Of a stretch of 64,000 bases of DNA, positions 7,643 through 14,783 are shown piece after piece. The notes below the pieces were generated by a model that searched no databases, was not told the DNA's origin, and saw only the letters and a program-made list of their open reading frames with translations. The position numbers were made by a program, and so were the translations under genes. Position 1 is the first letter of the stretch; each line of letters starts with the position of its first letter. Source of the stretch: Streptomyces canus 299MFChir4.1 (GTDB lineage Bacteria; Actinomycetota; Actinomycetes; Streptomycetales; Streptomycetaceae); assembly GCF_000383615.1 (NCBI RefSeq), contig NZ_KB911585.1, positions 344,939-408,938 on the forward strand, read 5' to 3'.

Positions 7643-8872
7643 ATGCCGTACGGCTCGCGGCTGGCCGCGACGATGACCCGGCGACTGGGACGCGAATGCG
7701 TCTACACGCCTTCGGCCCGGCTGGCTCTGTACCTGGCGCTCCGGCGCTGGTGCCGGCCCGGCGCCCGGGTGCTGATGTCACCGGTGAACGACGACGTGAT
7801 CCTGTTCGTGGTCCTCGCGGCCGGACTGCGCCCCGTGACGGCGCCGGTGTCCGTGTGGGACGGCAACATCGACCCGGCCGCCGTGCCGGAGTCGACCTGG
7901 CGCGAGGTGGACGCGGTTTTGACCACCAACCTGTACGGCGTCCCCGACCGGGTGCTCGAACTGCGCCGCCGTTGCGCGCAGTTGGGGATCCCGTTGTTCG
8001 AGGACGCGGCGCACGCGATCGGCAGCCATGTGGACGGACAGCCGGTCGGGACCTTCGGCAAGGCGGCGGCGTTCAGCCTGTCCAAGCACGTGGCGGGAAT
8101 GGCGGGCGGCTTCCTCGCCGTCGAGGACGCGCGCACGCGCCGCGAGCTGGAACTGCTGCGGGACGACCTCCTGACCCCCGGGCGGTTGCGGGAGGACCTG
8201 GCCACCACCCTGCGCCCACTGGCCCGGTCCGCCGTCCGGTCGCTCCATCTGGTGCGCCCGGTGTGGCGGACCATGGAACGCCTCGGACTGATGGAGCGCG
8301 ACGCGTTCCGGATGGCCCTGCAGGCCCCGCGGCTCGCCGCCGCCGCCCGGGAGGCCCCGAGCCTGACCGCCTACGAGCGGTGGGTCCGTGTCGATCTGCA
8401 CGGCTACCGGTCCCGGCACGGTGCACTGGTCCGCGGTCAGTTGGCGCTGCGGATGGCCCGGCTCGACGAGGACCTGGCCCGGCGCAGGGCCGGGGTCGCC
8501 CTGCTGGCCGGCTCCCCGTGGGCCTCGCCGGCGCTGCGCGACCGGACGGCGCACGACGGCCCCCTCCCCCTGTTCCGGGTGCCGCTCCTGGTCCATGACC
8601 GCGACGCCCTCGTCCAGCGCCTGGTGCGGCACGACGTGGTCTGCGGCTACCTCTACGACCCGCCGCTGGACGACTACGCGGGCGCCGAGTTCGTCGAGCC
8701 CTCCCCCGATCCGGCGCCCGCCCGCTGGTTCGCCGCGCACACGCTCCCGGCCGATCCCCTGCTGGCCCGCGGGATCCTGGCCGCGTTCACGAAGGAGCGG
8801 GTGGCCGACGCGCACCCCGCGCTGCTGCGGCCGGTACCGGACGCCACACCGCCCCGGCTGCTGGGGCAGTGA
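7643..8872 (+). CDS. DegT/DnrJ/EryC1-family PLP-dependent sugar aminotransferase-like protein
   Basis: The product has 409 residues from the ATG at 7643, preceded by AAGGGG; a GTG two codons earlier is also possible. E120-D121 in PLFEDAAHAIG is the pyridine-nitrogen-contacting acid, and K148 in FSLSKHVAG is the PLP lysine, so catalytic competence is retained. The C-terminal half is less canonical and basic. Members transfer an amino group to a keto-sugar nucleotide. No sugar dehydratase or glycosyltransferase lies next to it. With the upstream GNAT it could make an N-acylated amino sugar for a surface glycan (inference). Confidence 0.78.
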   Translation: MPYGSRLAATMTRRLGRECVYTPSARLALYLALRRWCRPGARVLMSPVNDDVILFVVLAAGLRPVTAPVSVWDGNIDPAAVPESTWREVDAVLTTNLYGVPDRVLELRRRCAQLGIPLFEDAAHAIGSHVDGQPVGTFGKAAAFSLSKHVAGMAGGFLAVEDARTRRELELLRDDLLTPGRLREDLATTLRPLARSAVRSLHLVRPVWRTMERLGLMERDAFRMALQAPRLAAAAREAPSLTAYERWVRVDLHGYRSRHGALVRGQLALRMARLDEDLARRRAGVALLAGSPWASPALRDRTAHDGPLPLFRVPLLVHDRDALVQRLVRHDVVCGYLYDPPLDDYAGAEFVEPSPDPAPARWFAAHTLPADPLLARGILAAFTKERVADAHPALLRPVPDATPPRLLGQ

Positions 8873-8948
8873 ACTGTGCCACCCCGACGATCGATCAAAA
8901 CATCAGGGGGTTAGCATATGAGCGCCGCCTAGCTCGAAAGAGAATTCT

Positions 8949-10403
8949 GTGACTGTCAAGGACGACTCGTTCACCGACTGGAAGAACCGCGAGGAGATCG
9001 CGGAATCGATGATCCCGATGATCGGGAGGCTGCACCGGGAGCGTGATGTCACGGTTCTCCTGCACAGCCGTTCCCTGGTGAACAAGTCGGTGGTCAGCAT
9101 CCTCAAGACCCATCGGTTCGCCCGGCAGATCGCCGGCGAGGAGCTCTCCGTCACCGACACCCTGCCCTTCGTCCAGGCCCTGACCGCGCTGGACCTCGGC
9201 CCCTCGCAGATCGACATCGGCCGGCTCGCCGAGATCTACAAGACCGACGACCGCGGTCTCTCCGTGGCCGAGTTCACCGCGGAGGCGGTGGCCGGCGCGA
9301 CGGGCGGCAACAAGATCGACCGCCGTGAGCCGCGGGACGTCGTCCTCTACGGCTTCGGCCGCATCGGCCGCCTGGTGGCCCGGCTGCTGATCGAGAAGGC
9401 GGGCTCCGGCAACGGACTGCGGCTGCGCGCGATCGTCGTCCGGGGCGGTGGCGGGCGGGCCTCGGAGGATCTCGTCAAGCGGGCCTCGCTGCTGCGCCGG
9501 GACTCCATCCACGGCCAGTTCCAGGGCACGATCACCGTCGACGAGGCCGAGAGCGCGATCGTCGCCAACGGCAACACCATCAAGGTGATCTACGCGAACG
9601 ACCCCTCCGAGGTCGACTACACGGCGTACGGCATCAAGAACGCCATCCTCATCGACAACACCGGCAAGTGGCGCGACCGCGAGGGCCTCTCGCAGCACCT
9701 GCGCCCCGGCATCGACAAGGTCGTGCTGACCGCGCCGGGCAAGGGCGACGTCCCCAACATCGTGCACGGCGTCAACCACGACACCATCAAGCCGGACGAG
9801 CAGATCCTGTCCTGCGCGTCCTGCACCACGAACGCGATCGTGCCGCCGCTGAAGGCGATGGCCGACGAGTACGGCGTGCTGCGCGGCCACGTCGAGACGG
9901 TCCACTCGTTCACCAACGACCAGAACCTGCTGGACAACTACCACAAGGCCGACCGCCGGGGCCGCTCCGCGCCGCTCAACATGGTGATCACGGAGACGGG
10001 CGCCGCCTCCGCCGTCGCCAAGGCGCTGCCCGACCTCAAGGCCCCCATCACCGGCAGCTCGATCCGGGTGCCGGTGCCGGACGTCTCCATCGCGATCCTG
10101 AGCCTGCGCCTGGGCCGTGAGACCACTCGCGAGGAGGTCCTCGACCACCTGCGGGACGTCTCGCTGACCTCCCCGCTCAAGCGCCAGATCGACTTCACCA
10201 CGGCCCCCGACGCGGTCTCCAGCGACTTCATAGGCTCGCGCCACTCCTCGATCGTCGACGCCGGCGCCACCAAGGTCGACGGCGACAACGCGATCCTCTA
10301 CCTGTGGTACGACAACGAGTTCGGCTACTCCTGCCAGGTGGTCCGGGTCGTGCAGCACGTGACCGGCGTGGAGTACCCGACGTATCCGGCGCCCGCGGTC
10401 TGA
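8949..10403 (+). CDS. gap: Glyceraldehyde-3-phosphate dehydrogenase, long form
   Basis: This 484-residue enzyme has a GAPDH core preceded by about 130 extra residues. GFGRIGR at 135-141 is the NAD loop; the active site is CASCTTN with nucleophile C292; HSFTNDQNLLDN and the C-terminal WYDNEFGYS are conserved. The long N-terminal form is a known second GAPDH class of Streptomyces and related bacteria; its extension has no assigned function. The likely start is the GTG at 8949. The enzyme interconverts glyceraldehyde-3-phosphate and 1,3-bisphosphoglycerate. No other glycolytic gene is adjacent, so it is probably a second, specialised copy. Confidence 0.93.
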   Translation: MTVKDDSFTDWKNREEIAESMIPMIGRLHRERDVTVLLHSRSLVNKSVVSILKTHRFARQIAGEELSVTDTLPFVQALTALDLGPSQIDIGRLAEIYKTDDRGLSVAEFTAEAVAGATGGNKIDRREPRDVVLYGFGRIGRLVARLLIEKAGSGNGLRLRAIVVRGGGGRASEDLVKRASLLRRDSIHGQFQGTITVDEAESAIVANGNTIKVIYANDPSEVDYTAYGIKNAILIDNTGKWRDREGLSQHLRPGIDKVVLTAPGKGDVPNIVHGVNHDTIKPDEQILSCASCTTNAIVPPLKAMADEYGVLRGHVETVHSFTNDQNLLDNYHKADRRGRSAPLNMVITETGAASAVAKALPDLKAPITGSSIRVPVPDVSIAILSLRLGRETTREEVLDHLRDVSLTSPLKRQIDFTTAPDAVSSDFIGSRHSSIVDAGATKVDGDNAILYLWYDNEFGYSCQVVRVVQHVTGVEYPTYPAPAV

Positions 10404-10431
10404 TTCCGCAGGCCCCATCGAGGGCAGCGAT

Positions 10432-10458
10432 CGCGTCGGCGGCGGTGCCGCCGGCGCG
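10432..10458. terminator. Bidirectional hairpin between convergent genes
   Basis: Twelve-base arms (CGCGTCGGCGGC and GCCGCCGGCGCG) pair around a GGT loop with one G-T wobble. The hairpin sits in the 101-bp gap between the end of gap and the end of the ThDP enzyme gene. There is no T-run, as is usual in Streptomyces. Confidence 0.6.
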
Positions 10459-10504
10459 GTCCGCACCAAGCACTGGCCCCCGACACCGGCTCCCAGAGGT
10501 ACTC

Positions 10505-12145
10505 CTAGTGCCCGCGGAACGCCTCCTCCAGCCACCACGCGCCGCGGTCCCGCGCCACCTTGGCGTCGATCAGCAGCGGGGCGGAGCGCGGGCCGGCGAC
10601 CCAGTCCTCCACGGCCTTCAGGTCCGTCCGCGTGCGCACGGTCACCGCCTCGAAGCCGTAGCCGCGGGCCACCGCCGCGATGTCGGTCGGCGGGAACTCG
10701 ACCGTGTCGAGGGGGTGTCCGTCGGGGCCGAAGTGGTGCACCTCCGCGCCGTAGGCGTCGTCGTTGTACACGACGACGACCATGGGGAGCCCGAGCCTTC
10801 GTACGGTGTCGAGGTCGGCGGCGCCCATCAGCGCGCCGCCGTCGCCGAGCGCGGCCACCGGCAGCCGGTCCGGCCGGGCGAGGGCCGCGCCGATCGCGGT
10901 GGCGAGACCGAGGCCGATCGACTGGTAGGCCTGGGTGAAGCAGAAGCCGTCCTGGTCGGGCACCGACAGGAACATGCTCGGGTGGCCCATGAAGTTGCCG
11001 GAGTCGACGCCGATGACCCGCTCCGCGGGCAGGATGTCGTCGAGCGCGATGCTGAGGGTGCGGGGGTCGATCCGGTCACGGCTGCTCGTGTCCTCGTACG
11101 GCAGGTCACGCCAGCGCAGGCGCGTGGCGACGGCCTCGGCGATGCCGGGGGTCCGCAGGCCCTGCCGGGTCCCGCCGAAGGCCGCGAGGACGTGCCGCGC
11201 GGTGCGTTCGACATCGCCGGTGACCCCAAGACGCAGTTCCCGGTGCGCGCCGAGTGCCGAGGGGTCGTCGTCGACCTGCGCCACGGTCGCGTCGGCGCCG
11301 ATGAGGGCGCCGTGCCGCATGGTCCACATGTTCAGTGCGCAGCCCCAGCCGACGATGAGGTCGGCGCCGCCGATGAGTTCGGCCGCCAGGGGTGAGGCGA
11401 AGCCTCCGGACACGTCGAGCGACCAGGGGTTGCCGTGGAACAGGCCGCGCGCCACGGCCGAGGTCGCCAGCAGCGCGCCGCAGCGCTCGGCGAGGGCTTC
11501 GAGGGCGTCCCGGGCGGCGGGTGAGCGTGCGCCGCGGCCGGCCACGAAGACCGGTCGCCGGGACTGCTCCAACAGCCTTGTCAGGGCGGCCACTTCGGGT
11601 GCGGCCGGTTCGACCGCCGGTCGCGGCGGCGGGGGCGCCGCCTGAGCGAGGGCACCGTCGGGGGCGTCCAGCGCCTGCACTTCCAGGGGGAGGTTGAGGA
11701 GCACCGTCCGCCGCTCGTGCAGAGCCCGCCGTACCGCGGTGCACGCCTGTTCCACGGCGTCCCCGGCCGAGGTGATCCGCATCGGCACCGCGCCCACCGC
11801 GGCGCCCAGCGCGTCCTGGTCGACGTAGAAGTTGGAGGTCGGCCGGGTGACCTCGGCCGCGAGCACCACGAGCGGGGTACGGCTCTTGGCCGCCTCGGTG
11901 ATCCCCGTCAGCGCGTTGGTCAGCCCGGGCCCCTGGTGGACGCTGACGGCGGCCACCGCGCCGCTCACGCGCGCGTAGGCGTCCGCCATCGTCGCCGCAC
12001 CGCCCTCATGGCGGGCGGCGACGAAGCGGGCACCGGCCGCGACCATGGCGTTGGTCAGATGGAAGTTCCCGGATCCGACGACGCCGAAGACCTGCTCGAC
12101 CCCGGCCGCGTGCACGGCCCGCCCGACGGCCTCCGCGACCTTCAT
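10505..12145 (-). CDS. Thiamine-diphosphate-dependent enzyme (acetolactate synthase / decarboxylase-like)
   Basis: This 546-residue enzyme has the three-domain layout of acetolactate synthases and 2-keto-acid decarboxylases. The N-terminal PYR domain has the catalytic glutamate E47 in ARHEGGAATMADAYA. A central FAD/NAD-like TPP_enzyme_M domain follows, then a C-terminal PP domain with GDGGALMGAADL..NDDAYG, the ThDP/Mg motif. FAD-site residues typical of true acetolactate synthase are not obvious. Its ATG overlaps the TGA of the upstream cyclase-family gene (ATGA), so the two act together. A cyclase that opens a ring to a 2-keto acid followed by a ThDP decarboxylase would fit (inference). Confidence 0.85.
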   Translation of the reverse strand: MKVAEAVGRAVHAAGVEQVFGVVGSGNFHLTNAMVAAGARFVAARHEGGAATMADAYARVSGAVAAVSVHQGPGLTNALTGITEAAKSRTPLVVLAAEVTRPTSNFYVDQDALGAAVGAVPMRITSAGDAVEQACTAVRRALHERRTVLLNLPLEVQALDAPDGALAQAAPPPPRPAVEPAAPEVAALTRLLEQSRRPVFVAGRGARSPAARDALEALAERCGALLATSAVARGLFHGNPWSLDVSGGFASPLAAELIGGADLIVGWGCALNMWTMRHGALIGADATVAQVDDDPSALGAHRELRLGVTGDVERTARHVLAAFGGTRQGLRTPGIAEAVATRLRWRDLPYEDTSSRDRIDPRTLSIALDDILPAERVIGVDSGNFMGHPSMFLSVPDQDGFCFTQAYQSIGLGLATAIGAALARPDRLPVAALGDGGALMGAADLDTVRRLGLPMVVVVYNDDAYGAEVHHFGPDGHPLDTVEFPPTDIAAVARGYGFEAVTVRTRTDLKAVEDWVAGPRSAPLLIDAKVARDRGAWWLEEAFRGH

Positions 12146-12930
12146 GACCGCTCCACCAGTGCCAGCACGCGCGCGGGCGAGCCGGAGCCCGCGACGATGG
12201 GCAGCGGTCCCGCGAGGACGACGCTGCCGGTGGCGGGCAGCGCGGCCAGGTTCTGGAGCTGGGTCAGGCCGTACTTGTCGCTGCCCATCAGATAGGAGTG
12301 GCAGGGGAAGGCGGGCTCGAAGGAGTGCCCGCGCCCGGCGTCCGTACCGACCGTCTCCACGCCGAGGCCGATGACGGGCGACTCCTCGGCCACCCAGCGG
12401 GCGCACTCCGGGGACAGGCCGGGAGTGTGCGGGCCGCTCTCGTCGGCGTTCAGGAAAGCCTCCTGGGAGTGCGAGCGGGCGTCCCAGCCGGTGCGCAGGA
12501 ACAGCCAACCCCCTTCCGGCAGCGGCCCGTTGTGTTCCTCCCAGATCTTGATGTGGTCGACCTCCACGAGGAAGTCGGGGTCCTTTGCCGCCTCGGCGGT
12601 GAAGTCCAGAACGGCGGCGGGGGCGGCCAGCCGCTGCGGCGGGACGGATGCCACGTCGGTGAGGTCCTTTCCGGTCACCCAGTGGTTCGGGGCGTCGAAG
12701 TGGGTGCCGGTGTGCTCTCCGCTGCGGAAGTTGTTCCAGTACCAGGCCGGTCCGCGGTCGTCGTAGCGGCTGATCTCCTCCAGTTCGAAGACCGCCGTCT
12801 GGCCGAACTCCGGCGGCAGTTGGATCACCGGCGTGGACGAGGACAACGGCGAGGTGAGGTCGACGACTTCGATCGAACCGGCCCGCAGGGCGGACACCAG
12901 CGCGGTGAGAAGGGACGGCTGCTCGTGCAT
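12142..12930 (-). CDS. Cyclase-family amidohydrolase (kynurenine formamidase / isatin hydrolase-like)
   Basis: This 262-residue protein carries the family metal motif HTGTHFDAPNHW at 73-84, where H73, H77 and D79 are expected to bind Mn or Zn. TGWD and the C-terminal HSYLMGSDKYGLTQLQNLAALP fit a cyclase/KynB fold. Family members hydrolyse N-formylkynurenine, isatin or similar amides and lactones. AGGAGG lies eight bases before the ATG at 12930. It is the first gene of a two-gene operon with the ThDP enzyme. No other kynurenine or indole gene is visible nearby, so the substrate is open. Confidence 0.82.
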   Translation of the reverse strand: MHEQPSLLTALVSALRAGSIEVVDLTSPLSSSTPVIQLPPEFGQTAVFELEEISRYDDRGPAWYWNNFRSGEHTGTHFDAPNHWVTGKDLTDVASVPPQRLAAPAAVLDFTAEAAKDPDFLVEVDHIKIWEEHNGPLPEGGWLFLRTGWDARSHSQEAFLNADESGPHTPGLSPECARWVAEESPVIGLGVETVGTDAGRGHSFEPAFPCHSYLMGSDKYGLTQLQNLAALPATGSVVLAGPLPIVAGSGSPARVLALVERS

Positions 12931-13044
12931 GAGGGCCTCCTGGAACGCTCCGAGACTGCCAGCATGGCACCGCCTCGGCCGTCGGCGTCACCGTCTCTCC
13001 CGAGGAGCCGCAGGCGTGGCACGGAGTGGGCCCCGGGAACCACG

Positions 13045-13076
13045 ACGGGCCCCGGATCGCAGGATCCGGGGCCCGT
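13045..13076. terminator. Strong hairpin terminator
   Basis: Perfect 14-base arms (ACGGGCCCCGGATC / GATCCGGGGCCCGT) surround a GCAG loop. It lies 13 bp beyond the stop of the small peptide gene on the minus strand and ends that transcript before the cyclase operon. Confidence 0.75.
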
Positions 13077-13088
13077 GGGGGTGTTCGG

Positions 13089-13307
13089 TCAGTTCACGCC
13101 GACGTGCGCGTTGACGCCGAGCGCGACACCCTCGGCGGACACGGAGGCACCGGCGTCGGCGCAGACCTCGAGGTGCGCCACCTGGAGGTGGAGACCGGCG
13201 GTGGTCGCGGCGGCGACACCGCCGGAGATGGTGTCCAGGGCGGCGTCGTCGATCTCGGCGGCCTCGATGTGGGGGGCGACGTTCATGGCGCGCGGTTCCT
13301 TTCGCAT
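13089..13307 (-). CDS. Small peptide with double-glycine leader (RiPP- or bacteriocin-like precursor)
   Basis: The product has 72 residues from the ATG at 13307, preceded by GAGGA six bases upstream. A shorter 65-residue start at 13286 is possible. Residues 13-30 (an acidic stretch ending DDAALDTISGG) look like the helical leader recognised by double-glycine peptidases, with cleavage expected after G30. The 42-residue tail is hydrophobic and Ala/Val/Gly-rich, with one Cys (C49), two Thr, two Ser and no Lys or Arg. No modification enzyme, C39 peptidase or dedicated ABC exporter is nearby, so it is an orphan. A terminator follows directly, making it a single-gene unit. It could instead be an unmodified secreted peptide or an uncharacterised small protein. 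Confidence 0.6.
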   Translation of the reverse strand: MRKEPRAMNVAPHIEAAEIDDAALDTISGGVAAATTAGLHLQVAHLEVCADAGASVSAEGVALGVNAHVGVN

Positions 13308-13341
13308 GAGCAATCCTCGGATCGCATGAGCGATCCTCGGG
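13302..13341. repeat. 20-bp tandem duplication over the peptide-gene start region
   Basis: TCGCATGAGCAATCCTCGGA is followed directly by TCGCATGAGCGATCCTCGGG, with two differences in 20 bases. On the minus strand each copy carries CCGAGGAT plus an ATG, so the ribosome site and start codon of the small peptide gene are duplicated. Confidence 0.85.
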
Positions 13342-13593
13342 GAGGGGGGACACCGGATGGAAGCACGCCGGGCATGGACACGGCCAGTCGGGCGACCGGG
13401 CCTCACGGTGCAGGTCGGTTCCCGGCTTCACCGGCGTCGCAACACGGTCACCGAATCCACCGGGTTCTTCACAGGATTTGCTGCGGCGGTGCCCGCCCCT
13501 TCATCGCCGTGCGGTTCCGAAGACGGACACTCCACCACCAAAAAGCCCTGCGCCCGTGCGGCCATGACTACCGTTCAGTTTCCGCGTGACCGA

Positions 13594-13620
13594 CCGGTGA
13601 ACGGTGTGCGGGTTCACCGG
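13594..13620. terminator. Hairpin followed by ATTTT
   Basis: CCGGTGAAC and GTTCACCGG form perfect nine-base arms around a nine-base loop, followed on the plus strand by ATTTTCG. It could end transcription entering from the left, insulating the LacI promoter, or be an operator. Confidence 0.45.
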
Positions 13621-13644
13621 ATTTTCGATGCGGTCATCTCGGTT

Positions 13645-13677
13645 CCCGGCACGGAAAACGTTTTATTCGGTGCCGGG
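13645..13677. promoter_or_regulatory. LacI operator (AAAACGTTTT) framed by inverted arms
   Basis: The perfect palindrome AAAACGTTTT is at 13655-13664, about 30 bp before the regulator ATG. It is flanked by CCCGGCAC (13645-13652) and its exact reverse complement GTGCCGGG (13670-13677), so the operator sits inside a larger inverted repeat. The same core occurs at 18733 and, in variant form, at 18835, which makes autoregulation likely. Confidence 0.7.
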
Positions 13678-13694
13678 GTAGACTTGCGTCGCCC

Positions 13695-14783
13695 ATGGGA
13701 AAGAGCGTCCGAGGACTACGTCCTGCCTGGTCGTACGGCTGCAACAGCGAGGGGGTGGACGCCATTTCGGTTCGCCCCGCCCGCATCCAGGACGTCGCGG
13801 CCGCCGCCGGGGTCTCCGTCTCCACCGTGTCGAACGTCCTGAACCGGCCCGAGCGGGTCAACGCGCGCACCGCCGAGCGGGTCCGCGACGCGGTCGCCGC
13901 ACTCGACTACGTGCCCCATCCGGGAGCCGCCGGTCTGCGCACCGGGCACTCCTCGTCGATCGGCCTGGTGCTGCCCGACGTGGCCAACTCGTTCTACTCG
14001 CGTATCGCGCGCGGCGCCGCGGACGCGGCGTACGAGCACGGCTACTCCCTCGTCCTGTGCGACAGCGGGGACGCGCCGGAGCGGGAGCAGGGCTACTTCA
14101 CCATGCTCATCGAGCAGCGGGCGGTCGGCGCGGTGGTGGTCCCGCTCAGCGCCGACCCCACCCGGCTGTCGCGGCTGCGCGAGCGCGGTATCCCGCTCGT
14201 GCTGGCGGACCGCGCAATGCCGGCCCAGGAGGGCTGTTCGGTCTCCGTGGACGACATCGCGGGGGGCCGTGTCGCCGTGCAGCACCTCCTCGACCGAGGG
14301 GCGCGCGACATCCTCGTCGTCAACGGCGAGCGCACGATCCGTCAGTGCGCCGACCGCTACCAGGGCGCCCGCCAGGCCGTGCGCACCCGGCGGGAGGCCC
14401 GCCTCGGCCAGGTCGTCGCCGAGGAGATGATGACGGTGGCGTACGGCAGCGACATCGCCCACGGCCTCGACGAGTTGCCCGACGGGGTGTTCTGCACCAA
14501 CGACTTCCTCGCGGCGGGACTGTGCCGGGCACTGGGCGAGCGCGGTGTGAAGATCCCGGAGGACGTGCAGGTGGTCGGTTACGGCGACCTGGACCTCGCG
14601 AGCTTCGTGGGCACCACCTTGACGACGGTCCGCCAGCCGGTCGAGGAGCTCGGCCGGGCGGCCGTCGAGATGCTCCTGGACGAGGTGGAGGCCCGCACGG
14701 AACATGCCCACGAGGCACGGGTGTTCGCCCCGGCGCTGGTCCTGCGGGACTCCACACGGGCTTCCTCAGACGCGCCTTTCTAG
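13695..14783 (+). CDS. LacI-family transcriptional regulator of the GH106-like sugar locus
   Basis: The product has 362 residues from the ATG at 13695. A GTG at 13755, which removes 20 residues, is equally plausible because homologues usually begin just before the helix-turn-helix. The HTH and hinge are RIQDVAAAAGVSVSTVSNVLNRPERV, followed by a periplasmic-binding-like effector domain (SIGLVLPDVANSFYSRIARGA, CTNDFLAAGLCRALGERG, TTVRQPVEELGRAAVEMLL). It probably represses itself, the hydrolase and the MFS transporter through AAAACGTTTT-type sites. Its last 18 bp overlap the end of the convergent hydrolase gene. Confidence 0.9.
   Translation: MGKSVRGLRPAWSYGCNSEGVDAISVRPARIQDVAAAAGVSVSTVSNVLNRPERVNARTAERVRDAVAALDYVPHPGAAGLRTGHSSSIGLVLPDVANSFYSRIARGAADAAYEHGYSLVLCDSGDAPEREQGYFTMLIEQRAVGAVVVPLSADPTRLSRLRERGIPLVLADRAMPAQEGCSVSVDDIAGGRVAVQHLLDRGARDILVVNGERTIRQCADRYQGARQAVRTRREARLGQVVAEEMMTVAYGSDIAHGLDELPDGVFCTNDFLAAGLCRALGERGVKIPEDVQVVGYGDLDLASFVGTTLTTVRQPVEELGRAAVEMLLDEVEARTEHAHEARVFAPALVLRDSTRASSDAPF

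Larger units (their letters stand above)
13308..13694. other. 387-bp intergenic region between peptide gene and LacI regulator
   Basis: No convincing gene is present. It contains the second copy of the 20-bp duplication, presumably the promoter of the peptide gene, a terminator-like hairpin at 13594-13620 and the LacI operator at 13645-13677. GC content falls locally around 13505-13590 and 13620-13665. Confidence 0.6.

Noticed and set aside
13089-13307. Lanthipeptide with its own biosynthetic cluster
   Set aside because: No LanB, LanC, LanM, radical-SAM or exporter gene is in the flanking 10 kb, and the tail has few Ser, Thr or Cys.
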